From: Hymenolepis diminuta
Taxonomy: Eukaryota > Platyhelminthes > Cestoda > Cyclophyllidea > Hymenolepididae
Direction of reading: 5' to 3'
NCBI GenBank assembly: GCA_900708905.1
Contig: CAADRB010000008.1
Span: 1,185,525 to 1,249,524, forward strand
DNA: 64,000 bases
Under the pieces are notes generated by a model. It was not told the origin of the DNA and made no database searches. It worked only from the letters and a program-made list of their open reading frames with translations. The translations under genes were made by a program, and so were the position numbers. Of this stretch, positions 1 to 12,000 are shown one piece after another. How positions within the stretch are numbered: the stretch's first letter is position 1; the number at the start of each line of letters is the position of its first letter.

Positions 1-55
1 TCTTGCCTCGCATTTATATTAAGTTAGTCAATTAATCAGCCAAGAGAGTATGTCG

Positions 56-65
56 AACAGATGGT
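56..65 (+). promoter_or_regulatory. NeuroD-type E-box AACAGATGGT
   Basis: Matches the NeuroD/neurogenin preferred E-box RACAGATGGY at every position. It lies 3.6 kb before the start codon of the NeuroD-like gene. It is one of four such matches in the first 13 kb. Function is inferred from the motif alone. Confidence 0.3.
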
Positions 66-475
66 TACTAGGGCAACAAGTGTTTCGTACAGGTGTTGGA
101 AAAGGGGGTAGGGAATGGGAGTGACCAAAGCTCAAAAACAAGTGCCGATTTTTTGCCGTAAAATCATACTCACCTCTGATAAGATCCCTAGATTGTAGCA
201 AATCACGAGTAAATATCGATCTAGATCACCTGCTTGAAGTTGCGTATTAGCGCGATGATGCCTCAGGCACATTACTGACCCATTTAAGCTGATGACATCA
301 TTACTGAATTGAATCTGAACAAAAAATTTCCCCGCCGATTTACACAGCTAATTTGAACAATCCTGTTTGTAATTTTCCGGCTCTTTTTAAATATTACTAA
401 GTTTAGATTTAATTTGAGATCATTTTAAAGTACTACCTCTGTTTTGATAAAATCGGCCATTCAAGTGTGGGAATT

Positions 476-483
476 GAATATTT
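476..483 (+). promoter_or_regulatory. CSL/Su(H)-type site TGTGGGAA
   Basis: Exact match to the Notch-effector consensus YGTGGGAA, 3.2 kb upstream of the NeuroD-like start codon. One of four within about 4 kb around exon 1. Confidence 0.3.
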
Positions 484-1878
484 CATTAGCCCTAGCAACT
501 GGGATTTTTTAACAAATTTTGGGCTTAACAACCTAGCGTAACGTCAGCCATGGTGATAAGATCTCAAAAGCTGTTAACTCTAAGGTGTGATTTGTCTAGT
601 CTCATTTTCTGTGTGAATATGTTGAGTCAGATATCCTTGTGGCGAAAGACAGGTTCAAAGCAAAGAATATTTCGGGAATTTTAAGAGACTTCCATTAAGT
701 AACCTCTTCCACAATTTCCGCATAGTTTGAAATGATGCTTGAACTCTTGAATGAAATTTTAATGAATCTTTCTTTAAGACTAGTTAGGACGGGAGGTTCA
801 TATCCCTCGATGTATTATTATATTAGAAAATGAAAACGACAAATTCGGGAGATTTCAATCTCGATGTCAATATCTTTATGTGAACTCATTTGTCCTAATA
901 GCTTTATTCTACCATATTTTTGAGACCGTTCAAATGGAGCTTAACTTTCGAGGCTAAGGAGTGAAAACTGTAATAAATATTAGTTTTCAGGAGCAAATTT
1001 ATGCATTCATATGGATTTTCTAAATCTATTTCAGTTCACACTCCGATTCAGACTTGTCTGATTGATGTAGAAAGCTTATACTCAAATTTGTCAAGTTTAA
1101 AATCTTATCTTTAGAGTTAGAGAGTGGTTTGATGGTATACCTCGATCTTTCCTCTAATTACCAGGATGATGCCAGCTATCCTGATCTTAACATAGCATCT
1201 GTAAATTTTTGATTGTTATTGGCTTAATTTTTTTCTGGTTTCTTCGACATTAGAAATGAGAATGCAAGTTTATGCGATTGTGCAATTCGATCTCCACAGT
1301 TTTAAACATGTCTTATTTATAAGGTAAGTTATGCAGTTATCGTGTATAGCGTTGGTAATTAGAAGAAATTTGAGGCTTTAACTAAAAGGAAGTAACTACT
1401 TTTTAGGACATTATTTCCTAGTTAGTAAAATTTCCCAACTTGTACTTTACCTGAAAATAACCTTATTTCATGTGCTCTCTCCGTGATTTATCACAATGTT
1501 CCAGCATTGGGGTCAACTCGAGGTCAAATCGCATAATTATTGAGATCATAAATCGAGTAAGTTCGCTGTCCACGAGCTTACTCTTATCTCAAACCAAAAA
1601 TCGTGCCTTTAGCTCGGTGACCTCATTGCATCGGATTCGAGAGTGGCTCTTTTATTACCCCAGATGGCGTGTGTTATACCACGTGGGATTATTTCCCCAA
1701 AATGATAGGAACTGACGGACAGTAACTCTATAATGTTCGTTAAGTTAATTTAAATGAACTCGGAAGAAAAAAGCCGAAATTGCTATATAAGACGAAAAAT
1801 GCGATCTAGTAAAGCAAATTTTACGGAATAATCATATGAAATAAGTAGCAACGCAATTGAATTCCTTATCTTCAATGA

Positions 1879-1886
1879 TGTGGGAA
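1879..1886 (+). promoter_or_regulatory. CSL/Su(H)-type site TGTGGGAA
   Basis: Second exact YGTGGGAA match, 1.8 kb upstream of the NeuroD-like start codon. Notch signalling classically restrains proneural bHLH genes, so the position is sensible. No functional evidence is available here. Confidence 0.3.
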
Positions 1887-3486
1887 GGGTCAGATCAGAG
1901 AGCCTATATATTGTGAACCATGATTATTCAGTTTGTAAATTGTTGAGGTCGCATCAGAGACGAATCGGTCAAGGGGTGTGTGACTTTCAATACTGCATTT
2001 TTGAAATTAGGAGATCTTGATGCTGAAATCCTTGATTTCTGAATAGCTCATGCTACGATTAAGGCCGCTTTTTCCTCATTGTGCTCATGGCTTGAGAATT
2101 TTGAGTATTCCGTTTAGATAAATATCATCTACATGGACGCCTGTGGGCGTTGTCTATGTTTATTCTTGGACATGAAGATTCGTAAATGTCTGCATTTTCT
2201 TATTCCTTAATTTTACATTCATCTTGCAGCAGAAGATTGGATGGTGGCGCCACTCCCATCTTGGATTAACAGGACAACTTCTTAATGTAAGCTGCGACTT
2301 TGCGATTAGTATACTTAGGCTTTTAATAGCGAAAATACTGGCAGGATGATATCATCCTACATAAAGATGATTAAACATCAAAATTAACAAATGGGTCAGT
2401 AATCTCAGAACTCTTCGAACATTAATTCACTCAATAAACAGGGAACAATCTTAAAATTGAATACTGGAACATCAGAACCTGAGGAGCGGTAGGCTATATC
2501 CCAGGAGTTAAGAGTTAAGTGCATACAACCTGAATCCAAAAGTTATATTCTGTGATATTTTAAACGTAGGCTGTTATTTTCTACTTCCGCTTGACTCTCT
2601 TCCCTTTATTCATAGTAAACTGCTCTACGATTTACTGTGTTCATTTGCTTTCCTACAATGGCAATTATTTTTCACATTGCCTTGGACAGCACATGCAAAA
2701 CATTCACAGTTACATAACTTTAGATACAAATACTATTAAGAAATTTAAATATACGCAGTCAATAACACAATTAACGATTGCAAAATAATGACATTCTAAC
2801 ATAAATGGGTAAAATGGATGACTATTATAAAAATTACGCCGATTTTGAATCCACCTCAAGTGCTACTATGTACAACTCTAACCTTAAATAATAAGGCAGT
2901 TGAGAAAAAGGCATATTGCAATGTTTAGTTTAAATTAACTGACTTAAATCAGGAGTTTCAGGATATTTTCATTTGATGAGCCGGACAAACACTCTTGAAG
3001 TATGCTACCTATACGCAAAGACTCCAAAATACGACTAACATTTTAGTGACTTTTTCCTGAAAAGAAAATAAATTAAGATTTCTCCTGTTATTAATTAAAG
3101 ATTTTTTCTTTCTCATTTGTCGAAATTTTCAGCTTAAATATCATGTGTTTAATGATAAACATCTGCACGTCTGCTGATTCTTATTGACACACAAATAATG
3201 GATGGAAAATGACCAATCACGCTGTTGAAAATGATCTTGAAAAAGATAGCAGAATTTCTCCTTACTAAATAACTGAATTATTTGGGCATAATGTCGATTA
3301 TAATGTAAACTAATTAATTACGGCCTCATTTTGAAAAAAGAAAATTCTGAAAGTATTAATAAAAAAGTATAAACAAAAATATTTTACAAATCTTCCCTAT
3401 TTTATCCATTCGAGGATGGCCAAACATATAGCTTTCAATGATCGCAACTCAAAATATGGCGCTACATTCACTTACTTTCAATTCCA

Positions 3487-3573
3487 CCAATCACAAACGA
3501 GCGCTAAAATACACCAATCTCGTTGCTAATACAATGAACCAATCGTATCACGCCTAGTTTACATCTACCAATC
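3487..3573 (+). promoter_or_regulatory. Four-copy CCAAT-box array upstream of the NeuroD-like gene
   Basis: CCAATC occurs at 3487, 3514, 3539 and 3568, all in the same orientation, with start-to-start spacing of 27, 25 and 29 bp. A fifth lies farther out at 3213. The array ends about 100 bp before the start codon at 3671, where a proximal promoter is expected. CCAAT boxes are bound by NF-Y in animals, and regular close spacing is typical of functional arrays. The motif and spacing are seen directly; the promoter role is inferred. Confidence 0.5.
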
Positions 3574-3670
3574 AGTAGTATTTGCGGGGTCATGAACATA
3601 TCTCACGCATTAAAGTGGTTGTCCATAGAAAATTTGAGCATAGTAGTACAATAAGTGGTCAGAAAGAAAG

Positions 3671-5945
3671 ATGACGAATAACAGCAACAACACTTCTTCA
3701 ACTCTTTCCGATTACGGAAGTTTCAACCCGACTGTCTCTTTCCATACTCCAAATATATTTGAGTCAAATACGGTCGCCACAGCAGCAATGATTCATCATC
3801 AGCACCATCAACAAATTATCTTCCAACAGCAACAAATTCACCAACAATCCTCATCCGAATCGATGAGCTCCCCCACCTTCTATCATCTCCAGCCCCAACA
3901 AATGCAAAGTACTCTTGGTCATCAGTCAGCTTTTACTTCTATTAATACTCCGAGCGATTCCCTTAATTGTAAGTAATTTAATCAACTTATCAACCTATTA
4001 CTGAGTAGTTCATAGGGTCTTTAGTTGAATCGATCATTTTTAGTACTGTAGTTTGTGTTGGTCTCCTAGGTTCACAATTGGAAAAGGTTTTTATTTATGT
4101 GAGGTCATGGGGTTGTGGCTTATTAAGAAATATCAATTTAATCTGATCTTCAAATGCTAATAATTTTCTTCTTATTAATATTTTTGAAACTCACAGCAAG
4201 GATGAAAATTTTACACCTTTTCATCGTGGGAAGGTGGCTGAAATCGGTTAACTATAGGTCCAAAAAGTGATAAAGGAGAGGGGATCGCGGATTAAAGAAT
4301 ATAAAATCAAGTTATAACTGAGTCTTACCTCATTTGATTTTTCGATTCTGGTTATATCTTATTCACTTATTGTGTAGTTCACGTTCTAAATTGATGTTGT
4401 ATTGAAATTTCAATCATTGTATTAAAAGCAATGTTCCGGGCGTACAATTCCAATTATGAAAAGGGGGAAGTTCTTTGAGCATGATTAGAGAACTGTGGTA
4501 CTCATTCCCACGTGTTCATTATTCACTTAATCATGTATGATTCTCACTTCCATTGTCCAGGTGTGACTTCGGGAAAAAATAATAAATACGATTATCCCCT
4601 TTCTACTGCATTTAAAGATGCACTTGGTCAAGATTAAATAGCATGCATGCAAACCTAACCAATATTTTCTGTGATTAATGTTTTTCTGAGAGATAGACAC
4701 TTTTCAATTCAATTTAAATGAAACCCCGTTAATTTGTGGCTGAGTGGTCTCAGTGTGAATCCAGTCTTGTTACTATGCGATCGATAATTGCAATTGAGTG
4801 TTAAAAGGCATTAATCGCATTTCAAGCTTCTTTAATTGGTCGTTAATTCACCCGTGAGACAGTCAGCTGATCACTTGGACCCGATTGAATTAAAATGGCA
4901 TGATTAGGCAAATAAATTCAACTTTATCTCCTGTATGAAGACAGTGATTTTTCAAACAGATTTTTGGGGACTGTGAGAGTAGAACTGGACAAAAGACAAG
5001 AAGGAATGATTTGCGAGGAAATTTCACGGATAGTGGATGGAACGAAGAATAAACGGACGTATAGTACCATCTGTCGGTGAATTTATCCCCAGCCATGATG
5101 CTGTGAGTTTGAGCTGACAGATGTTCTTTACCCCTCCCTTTTCTTAGGTAAGTAAGGGAAGTGAGCAATGGGGAAAGGACAGGCTCCAAACTTTCCCTTT
5201 AAGGAAAAACTGACATAGTGAAAATGTGAGAGCATTCTCGGGCTTTTTAAAAGCAATTTAATATACTGTGAATTATTACATAACTAGACTTAATTCTGTT
5301 ATCTGTTGTTTTTCAGATTTTGAAGATCAGGGTGTGACAGAATCAGTAATAAATGACCAACGAGTTGAGAGAAAGAAACGCAGAGGTCCCAAAAAAAAGC
5401 CTTTGACTAAGGAAAGAGAGGAGCGAATGCGTAATCGTCGAGCTCGAGCCAATGACCGTGAGAGGAATCGTATGCATGGACTGAATCGAGCGTTAGAAGC
5501 TCTACGACAGCGCATGCCTGTTTTCGCAGCAAATCAGCGATTAAGTAAGATTGAGACGCTACGATTAGCTAAGAATTACATTCGAGCATTGACAGATATT
5601 CTGCAGAGTGATAGTGGGAGTGGTGAATCGCAACCGGATTCCTTAAAAATGGCCTTGACACTAACTGAGGGATTATCTCAGAATACAACTAATCTAGTTG
5701 CTGGGGCGTTGAAAGTTAGCCCAAGGGTTCTTCTACAAATGCAACAGAAAAGAACTACCAGTTATGGTACAAGTGGAGTTAGTGTTTGCGATGACAGTTC
5801 CAGCAGCAGTTTAATGCAGCAAGACAACAATAACGCACCAGGAGAACCAGAATACTACGGCACAAATCAACCTTTCTTTCCTCCAGAAGAAAACGCATAT
5901 ATCTCATATGATATTCCCTTTCCTCATGGCTTTCTCCATAAATGA
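3671..5945 (+). CDS. neuroD: NeuroD-family bHLH transcription factor (2 exons)
   Basis: Predicted nuclear, neuron-specifying bHLH factor that pairs with an E-protein and binds CANNTG sites. Coding exons are 3671-3968 and 5317-5945, joined across a 1,348-bp intron (donor GTAAGT, acceptor TTTTTCAG, phase 1), giving 308 residues. Residues 1-99 are rich in Ser, Gln and His, including short poly-Gln and His runs. Residues 115-141 form a very basic Lys/Arg stretch that looks like a nuclear localisation signal. The bHLH spans about 141-195: the basic region carries [13 protein letters not shown] and helix 2 carries [14 protein letters not shown], the NeuroD signature (neurogenins have KIETLRFA). A second family mark is at about 217-238 ([12 protein letters not shown]), the conserved NeuroD-specific region after the bHLH. 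The basic region is slightly neurogenin-like (AND), so an atonal-superfamily relative is the alternative. The Met at 3671 opens the first in-frame stretch and follows the CCAAT array; the 5' UTR is unmapped. An upstream ATG inside the second exon's open frame (5268) is intronic and rejected. Confidence 0.9.
4225..4232 (+). promoter_or_regulatory. Intronic CSL/Su(H)-type site CGTGGGAA
   Basis: Exact match to YGTGGGAA, within the NeuroD-like intron 257 bp after the splice donor. Confidence 0.3.
4505..4512 (-). promoter_or_regulatory. Intronic CSL/Su(H)-type site (reverse orientation)
   Basis: TTCCCACG on the plus strand, the reverse complement of CGTGGGAA. It is 273 bp from the previous site and 46 bp before the intronic copy of the CAGGTGTGA motif, and overlaps an ACGTG core. 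Confidence 0.3.
4549..4576 (+). repeat. CAGGTGTGA motif, copy A (NeuroD intron)
   Basis: First of three copies of an extended motif: a pyrimidine start, CCATTGTC, then CAGGTGTGA (core at 4558-4566), then a G/A-rich tail. The core overlaps an E-box (CAGGTG) and a T-box half-site (AGGTGTGA). Copies B and C are at 15,031 and 16,581. Confidence 0.45.
5066..5075 (-). promoter_or_regulatory. Intronic NeuroD-type E-box
   Basis: ACCATCTGTC on the plus strand is GACAGATGGT on the minus strand, a perfect RACAGATGGY. It lies 242 bp before exon 2 of the NeuroD-like gene. A weaker E-box, GACAGATGTT, follows at 5116-5125. Compatible with autoregulation; inferred. Confidence 0.35.
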
Positions 5946-6142
5946 TTTCCTCTACCTTTCTAGCCGAAATTTTTCGAATCGATGACAGTCGACGGAGAAA
6001 GTCATTTGTAATCAGATTTTTTTCCTTATTTTATCCCAAAACCCAGTCTATAGAAAATGGTTTGGAATTTTATTTTTGTAAATATATTTAATCAATAGAT
6101 GTTTTTCAGTTGGTCATTGGAAAGGGAATGCATAATGGACTA

Positions 6143-6203
6143 AAATGGTATAATGGTGGTGCGCATACCTTTCAGGTCAGAGGTTATGAATTACCGAGTC
6201 CCT
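6143..6203 (+). repeat. tRNA-like SINE head, degenerate
   Basis: A box-A-like TGGTATAATGG is followed by GTGCGCATACC, then CAGGTCAGAGGTTATGA and GAGTCCC, in the order of a tRNA-derived promoter. It aligns with the copies at 8306, 17,071 and 21,121 over the AGGTCAGAGGTNATG block. It cannot be a working tRNA: the arms do not pair cleanly. Confidence 0.35.
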
Positions 6204-6779
6204 ATTAAGAAAAATTTTCCCCAGCATTCACTTTGGAGAGAGGAGCAGCGTCAAAGAAAAACTCTGGTGAAAAACTTCACTTCGGCAGCATCCTTTATTG
6301 GCCAGACTTAACTAATGTAGTCGGCCATTCTGTTCGATGAGCATCGAACCCATACAAATTTACTTGGGTGGCAAAATAGGTCTGTATGAGAGTGGCAGAA
6401 TATGAGTTTCTAGTTTGTTCCCTTTATCTAAGGGGCAAGCATTAAGAAGCATTTGCCTTCAACAAACTGCGGTTTAATGGCATACATAAAAGATTAAGAT
6501 GAGGAATCATGAAATATGCCGCAGTGATTTAAATGAAATAGCTAGACTGATGTTCATTTTCAATGTAGATTAGCTATTTCTTTCGTGATGGAAACAAAGC
6601 CCGCCTAAACTTTTATTTAATTATGTTGTCAATGTTAGGACAAAAAATCGCACAATTGCATCATGTAGAAACATCTGAACGCAATAGTAGGTAAATTCTA
6701 CTAAAAGGGAAGTGAGGACCAGGGAATCAGAAGTGTGCCGAGTTCCAGAATCACTATCAGCTGTTTTATAAATACGAAG

Positions 6780-7480
6780 GTCCTTCAAAATAATCCTTAT
6801 TTTCATCAATTCTCTTCTTATTATAGATGGTAGACTTTCCTATGATTTCGAAGCCATAATTTTTCACATATCTTTTGTTACATCCATCTATCAGACAAAA
6901 ATATCTACCATGTACTTGGTTATCTTTGCATTTGCAATGATCGATTCGCCAGTGCCTTTTCATAACACTTTTATTTGCAAAGAGTTGATAACATCGGAGT
7001 TGAGCACAATAATTCCTCTCTCTTTTCGTACATCATTCATTTATGCTTGTTACGCAAAATTCTTTATCCGATTCACCGTTCAGATTTTGCCTTCTTTCTA
7101 ACTGAACACCTGGAGTTGTCTTAATCAACTCATTATCCATGGGGACCCAGAATAACACTTTGACCAACATTCTTAATTGATTTGGTCTTCTTCTTTTTGA
7201 TTTTTCAGAAATATATCTGAGGGAGACCTTTTCTATCGAAACTTTGACATTCATTTACTGCTTACTATAGAGTCCTGACAGCATTCTTCGAGCAGTGTTC
7301 TGAACAGCCTTTAATCTATCATTGTTCACCTTACGATTAGCTGTTTAAGGCAAATCGTTCTCTTTTCTTAGAGTGTTGGACATGATACTAACAATATCAG
7401 GTTTAAGTTTTCTCCCAAAAAATGTCTATCTTTGTAACCTAACTTGAGTTCAACATAGTACCAGTGTTTATACAAATGTA
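6780..7480 (-). pseudogene. Decayed coding region with one C2H2 zinc finger, unidentified
   Basis: On the minus strand, 6938-7008 encodes a complete C2H2 finger: Cys-x4-Cys-x12-His-x4-His, with Phe in the hydrophobic core. A second finger begins just after it (Cys-x4-Cys in the style CLIDGCNKRY) but lacks its histidines. The frame is blocked upstream by a stop near 7017. Earlier sequence (7033-7254 and up to about 7,400) is open and Lys/Arg-rich but also broken by stops. I do not recognise a family. It could be a dead zinc-finger gene, an N-terminal finger of a retroelement, or, less likely, exons of a live gene whose splice sites I cannot see. Confidence 0.3.
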
Positions 7481-8305
7481 TACTTCGCAATGTTAACATT
7501 TTCCTTTCCAATTTTAAACACACTTTTCCGACTCACTCTTGCCTTCTGACGTCCTGTTTTGTGGTTATAAATAGTCTGAAGATAAAGATCTTTGCTGGCA
7601 ACTCAGTTCATCTAATTCTTAAACATATATCCTCATTAGTAAGAAACTGCCCTTTTTACCGTTTTATTTGTGAAAAACGTGCGTTTTTTTATGTATCTGA
7701 AAGCTTAATAAATGGGTTTATCAGATTGGATAGATGTGTCAATTTCACCCTCATACAAATTTAGTTGCCATATCTACTAATTTGATTTAGTAGCATGCAT
7801 TCTGCCATTCAGTTCCTAAGACTATACAGTTAATGAGTAGCTGAAGCAAGCCAACAACTATCAATTCAACCCCACAAATTTAACAGGTGATAGAATTCTC
7901 AGGAATCAACTGACTTAGTTGATTCAAGTGGAAAATTAGAAACTGTATGGATAAAATGGTTGAGTGATTTCCAATTATCTCATAATCTTTCCACTCAAAC
8001 AGGTGGGTAAGAGTTCAGTTGTCAGGCCAAATCACTCTAAGTTCAAATAGTTGTCTTTCTCGTTGGCTGTTTTGGCTCAATAAACCTTCTCAAGTCCAGT
8101 TTCATTCAAAAAATCGTTTCTTTTTCCCCATAGAATCATTAAACTGAACCATCTATGTAAATTAATCACGAATAACCATTATTTAATCTTAGGTGCATTT
8201 TGCTCTCATTTTCTTTCAAAGAATGACTAGCATTCACTTTTGAATATTGGAAAAATAAAATTACAGGATAATACTTTGAAGATGGACTAGAATAAATGTT
8301 TATCT

Positions 8306-8375
8306 CTCACAGCGCCTCAGAGGTTAAGGCGCTCATCTGCGAGATCAGAGATCATGGATTGGATGGTCACCGGTA
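8306..8375 (+). repeat. tRNA-like SINE head, degenerate
   Basis: GCCTCAGAGGTTAAGGCGC resembles a tRNA D-arm with internal promoter box A. CATCTGCGAGATCAGAGATCATGG and a decayed box B follow. It shares the CATCTGCGA..TC.GAG.TCATGG block with the copy at 21,121. Confidence 0.4.
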
Positions 8376-9086
8376 CACACCCAGTGAGCCAAATGGTAAG
8401 AGCCTCATTATTCTTAAAAACTTCATTCCTTGAGCTGATCTTTAATATTAATTAAATGAAAATTGCAGTAAAAGTTGGTTTTCAAGAGGAAATTTTGTAT
8501 TTGTTTGCAACTTTTTAATTTCATCCATTTAAACTTTGTCTTACGGTGAAAGAAGTAATACACCCGAAATTTGCCAAGTTAAAGCATTGGATGATGGTGC
8601 GACTTTCATATTTATTGTTACGGAGCCATAAGTTGGAATAAACTAGGAGGAATTTAGTGGCAAACATACTAGCTTATACGATTTTGTGATTACATATTTA
8701 GCTTCTTGTAATTAATCTAACATTCGAAACAATCAACTTATTTACATCCAATTATCCCAATTAAACCTAGTGTTGGAGATAATGTGAAAGCTGTTGATTC
8801 TTAAATACATAATAAATAACCAATTAGCCTTCATTTTGATCCATGCACCAACAGTGTTCATTATTTTACAATAAAACTCAGCATTGCGCTTTATAAACAG
8901 TCATAACTGTTATTAAGTTACCATATTAATCTTCAGTTGTAGCCAATAGAGATCGTTCGTTAAGTGTGACGGGAAATCAGATAAAGGAGAATGCGCGATG
9001 CAATGAAGTACAGTGAGAAAAGCAATTTGATTTGCGTTAGGAGTCGGAAAGGAGGGGAGATAAATGAGCCAACATTCAGAGCGAAA

Positions 9087-9096
9087 GCCATCTGTT
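9087..9096 (-). promoter_or_regulatory. NeuroD-type E-box downstream of the gene
   Basis: GCCATCTGTT on the plus strand is AACAGATGGC, a perfect RACAGATGGY. A second CAGATG is 55 bp on (9142) and a CCAAT box lies between them, in a locally less AT-rich block (about 8,990-9,260) that could be a compact enhancer. Confidence 0.3.
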
Positions 9097-12000
9097 TAGA
9101 AATCAACCAATAGCGAATCTGAGTTCCGGATTTTTGCTCGGCAGATGTTTTAGCCTCCTCCTACTTCTCTATTCCTATCACCCCCTCCCCCCCTTCCTAA
9201 CCAGAGTAGAAGTTTAAATGAGATGGTAGTGAAGGATGGGAGGAAGGAGTAGAAGGAGTTAAGAATCAGCATTTGAGCGACAGTGAAACGGTAATATGCG
9301 AGAATCTCTTTAATATTTTATTTTACAAATTGGAGATTGTCTACCTTGTTTGCTTTGTGAATTCATTTCTGGAAGTCCCCTTGAATCAGTTAGTCATTCA
9401 AGTGGATAGATGGTTAAAGAATCTGTTGTTAGGCGACTAATGAGCACAGGTGCTTCAGATTATTAACCAAATAATGGAGATAAATAAACAGAGCAAAATG
9501 ACAGCGCTTATTTAATGTTTAAGTATAATTTAGAATAATCGAATTTTATATGATCCAAAACGTACTAAAATCGAGAGAGATTGATGAAGTTTGACCAATG
9601 AGGTTCGGAGTTATTTTATTCATGTCATATTGAGCTGCTTCCAAGAAACTAGCTATATTTATGCGTCTGTAATATGTCGAATTCAATCGACGATGGACTG
9701 ACAGTGAACTTAAGCTTAACATTTGGAATGACATTTAGGTACATGACGTCTAAGAACCTTTATCTTTTGTAAGAATTAAAACATCCTAAAATTAGGCATT
9801 CAGAGCCATTACTGAGTGTTGTAAGTCTGGAATATTTACTCCATTGTTAACGCAAAAACATTGCTTTCTTGTCTGGGAACATTAGGTGAACAATTGATAG
9901 CACTTCATATCTCTGTTCTTATTTGTATTTCCTTAATGTTCAGAGACTAAAATCCACATTATTGAGCATTGTATCCAAAGTGAATTGGGTAAACTACAGA
10001 TTTTCATTGATTAATTGAATTAAGCCGTGATACCGAGTTCGCTTTCTTTCTATTTCTCTTTAATAATGGGTGACTAGAAACCCTAAAGAGACTTTCATAG
10101 CCGTAAAGTCCTCTTAACTAAAATCTTCTTCAGAAATATATGATTTTTTTAAAGATAAGCTTTTTTATCACTGTGCTAAATGATAAAAATTGTTAATACA
10201 TCAAAAAGAAAGCTGGATTTGATATCCATCTATTTTAAACTGGGATTAATTCCAAACCAATCACCAGCGTGTACGCAAATGCGCGGAATCCCTACTCTCA
10301 GTATTTTAACCAATCACATTTCGACCTCAATATATTAGTGCATAATTTGGGTAGCACGCAAAATTAACAACATATGTGTACTATCAAGAGACTCTAAACA
10401 CATTGGATATCAAATGAAACACTAGAAATAAATGGATTGCAGAAAATACTTCAAACTTCCAATTATGACAATGATCATTTTTACTGAGATATTAGGATAG
10501 AAGGCAACAATAGAAACCAATGGACATGACTTAATTCACCTGCACATTTGGCAGAGAATCATCAAATCCAAACTATAGCGCTGCTATTTAGTGAATCGAG
10601 CTTTTTAGTGATAGAAATAAATAAAAGACATTGAATAAATCATAAAAAATTAGTTCCGTTTAAAATTAAGGCTTAATGTGGTTGCATAGAAAACTATAGG
10701 TCAGATCACTACAGAATTTTAATAATGTTAATCCAATTCTTAATAACAAATGATACAGAAAACGCAAGACGGTTGTTTTTTTAAAAAAACTCGTTGAGAC
10801 CATGCGGAATTTAATAGTCTTATCCATCCGCACATGGCTGTAAGATGCTAAAAATGGATCAAAGCAGTAACTAAATATAGCATTGAAATAACTTGTTAAG
10901 GGGTTAGGATATCGTGAAAATTAACTCATCTATAGGCCCTGTTATCAAATAATGAAAATTAAACGCTGGAATATCTCTATATAACAAAATACATTATAAC
11001 TCCCTTTGAGAAAGTAAGCACTTAATGTTTCCAGAATTAGGATAAAGTAAGACTCCTAACCATATTACGTACACCTTTACCAACTCTCCTGTTTCATTCC
11101 CTACCAAGCTACTTTGCCATTTCCCATGTTCTGAATTCGAGTTTCTCGCTACGGAGACTCTTGACCTTCTGTCCGTTTTTAGTTTTGAGAAAAGTTGTCA
11201 AGCCAACAGCATTGAAGGGGAGACTCTTGCCTATCCGTCTACTTCCATTACTCATTACAAAATTTTTAATAACTGTAAAGTTCTATGCATTTTAAACCTT
11301 TGATTCGAACTTCATAAGTCAATATCTAACTTCTTGGTTCCGAAATGAACCAAGCACTCTCTGCGAATTGAGAGGTATGAAATTCCACCTCGATTACTCG
11401 ATTTCTTCAGAAAAGGCAGAAGATACTAGCAAAGAAGTTTGTATTATCGACATGGACATAAAAAATTAAAAGGTTTTCTATGAAACTAATAAAAGCTTGA
11501 ATTAGACTTGTTTAATAAAAGGGAGAGATAAAGAATTTTAGAGCCAGCAGATTTTGGTAGCTAAAAGCTTTTCATTAGAGCAAGTTTGGAATCCCTAAAT
11601 CCACTAGCAACAACTTATCCATTAAATCGCAGTGGGCAGAAACACCTAGGCGAAAGTGGAGAAATGGCCAAGGGGTAATTTGTTATCATGTTACTTAACA
11701 AATTGGCTCGATTTTAAATGACTGAATATGGTTTCTTAGTCAGTGATTTTCAAAGTTAGAATAGTCATGTTGAACTGCATCATATTCTAGTTGATAGTCT
11801 TTGAATGTGTAATTCCCAGGCCCTCAGTGTCTGGACACATTACGAACTACCCATTTATCTCTCAACAGTCGTAATTCCTGCAATTTACTAAGATGAAGAC
11901 TACTAAGGAATGTATGCCCAATAGAGTCTTCTTTGTGTATGTATACAGTCAGAGAAATAGTAATTTCCCTTTTTCAATGATTCCTTAACGTGAAAATGAA

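Larger units (their letters stand above)
1..3480. other. Non-coding flank upstream of the NeuroD-like gene
   Basis: No open frame here looks like a protein; the longest (1470-1715 and 2591-2788) are short, low-complexity and match no family I recognise. The stretch is AT-rich, with scattered candidate regulatory sites listed separately: an E-box at 56, CSL-type sites at 476 and 1879, and a T-box half-site AGGTGTGA near 583. It is probably the 5' regulatory flank of the gene beginning at 3671. That role is inferred from position and motif content only. Confidence 0.5.

Noticed and set aside
4890..5189. Minus-strand 99-codon frame inside the NeuroD intron
   Set aside because: No family features, and it overlaps candidate regulatory sites. 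Treated as chance.
5268..5316. Upstream Met extending exon 2 of the NeuroD-like gene
   Set aside because: The TTTTTCAG acceptor at 5309-5316 and the matching phase of exon 1 show that this part is intron.
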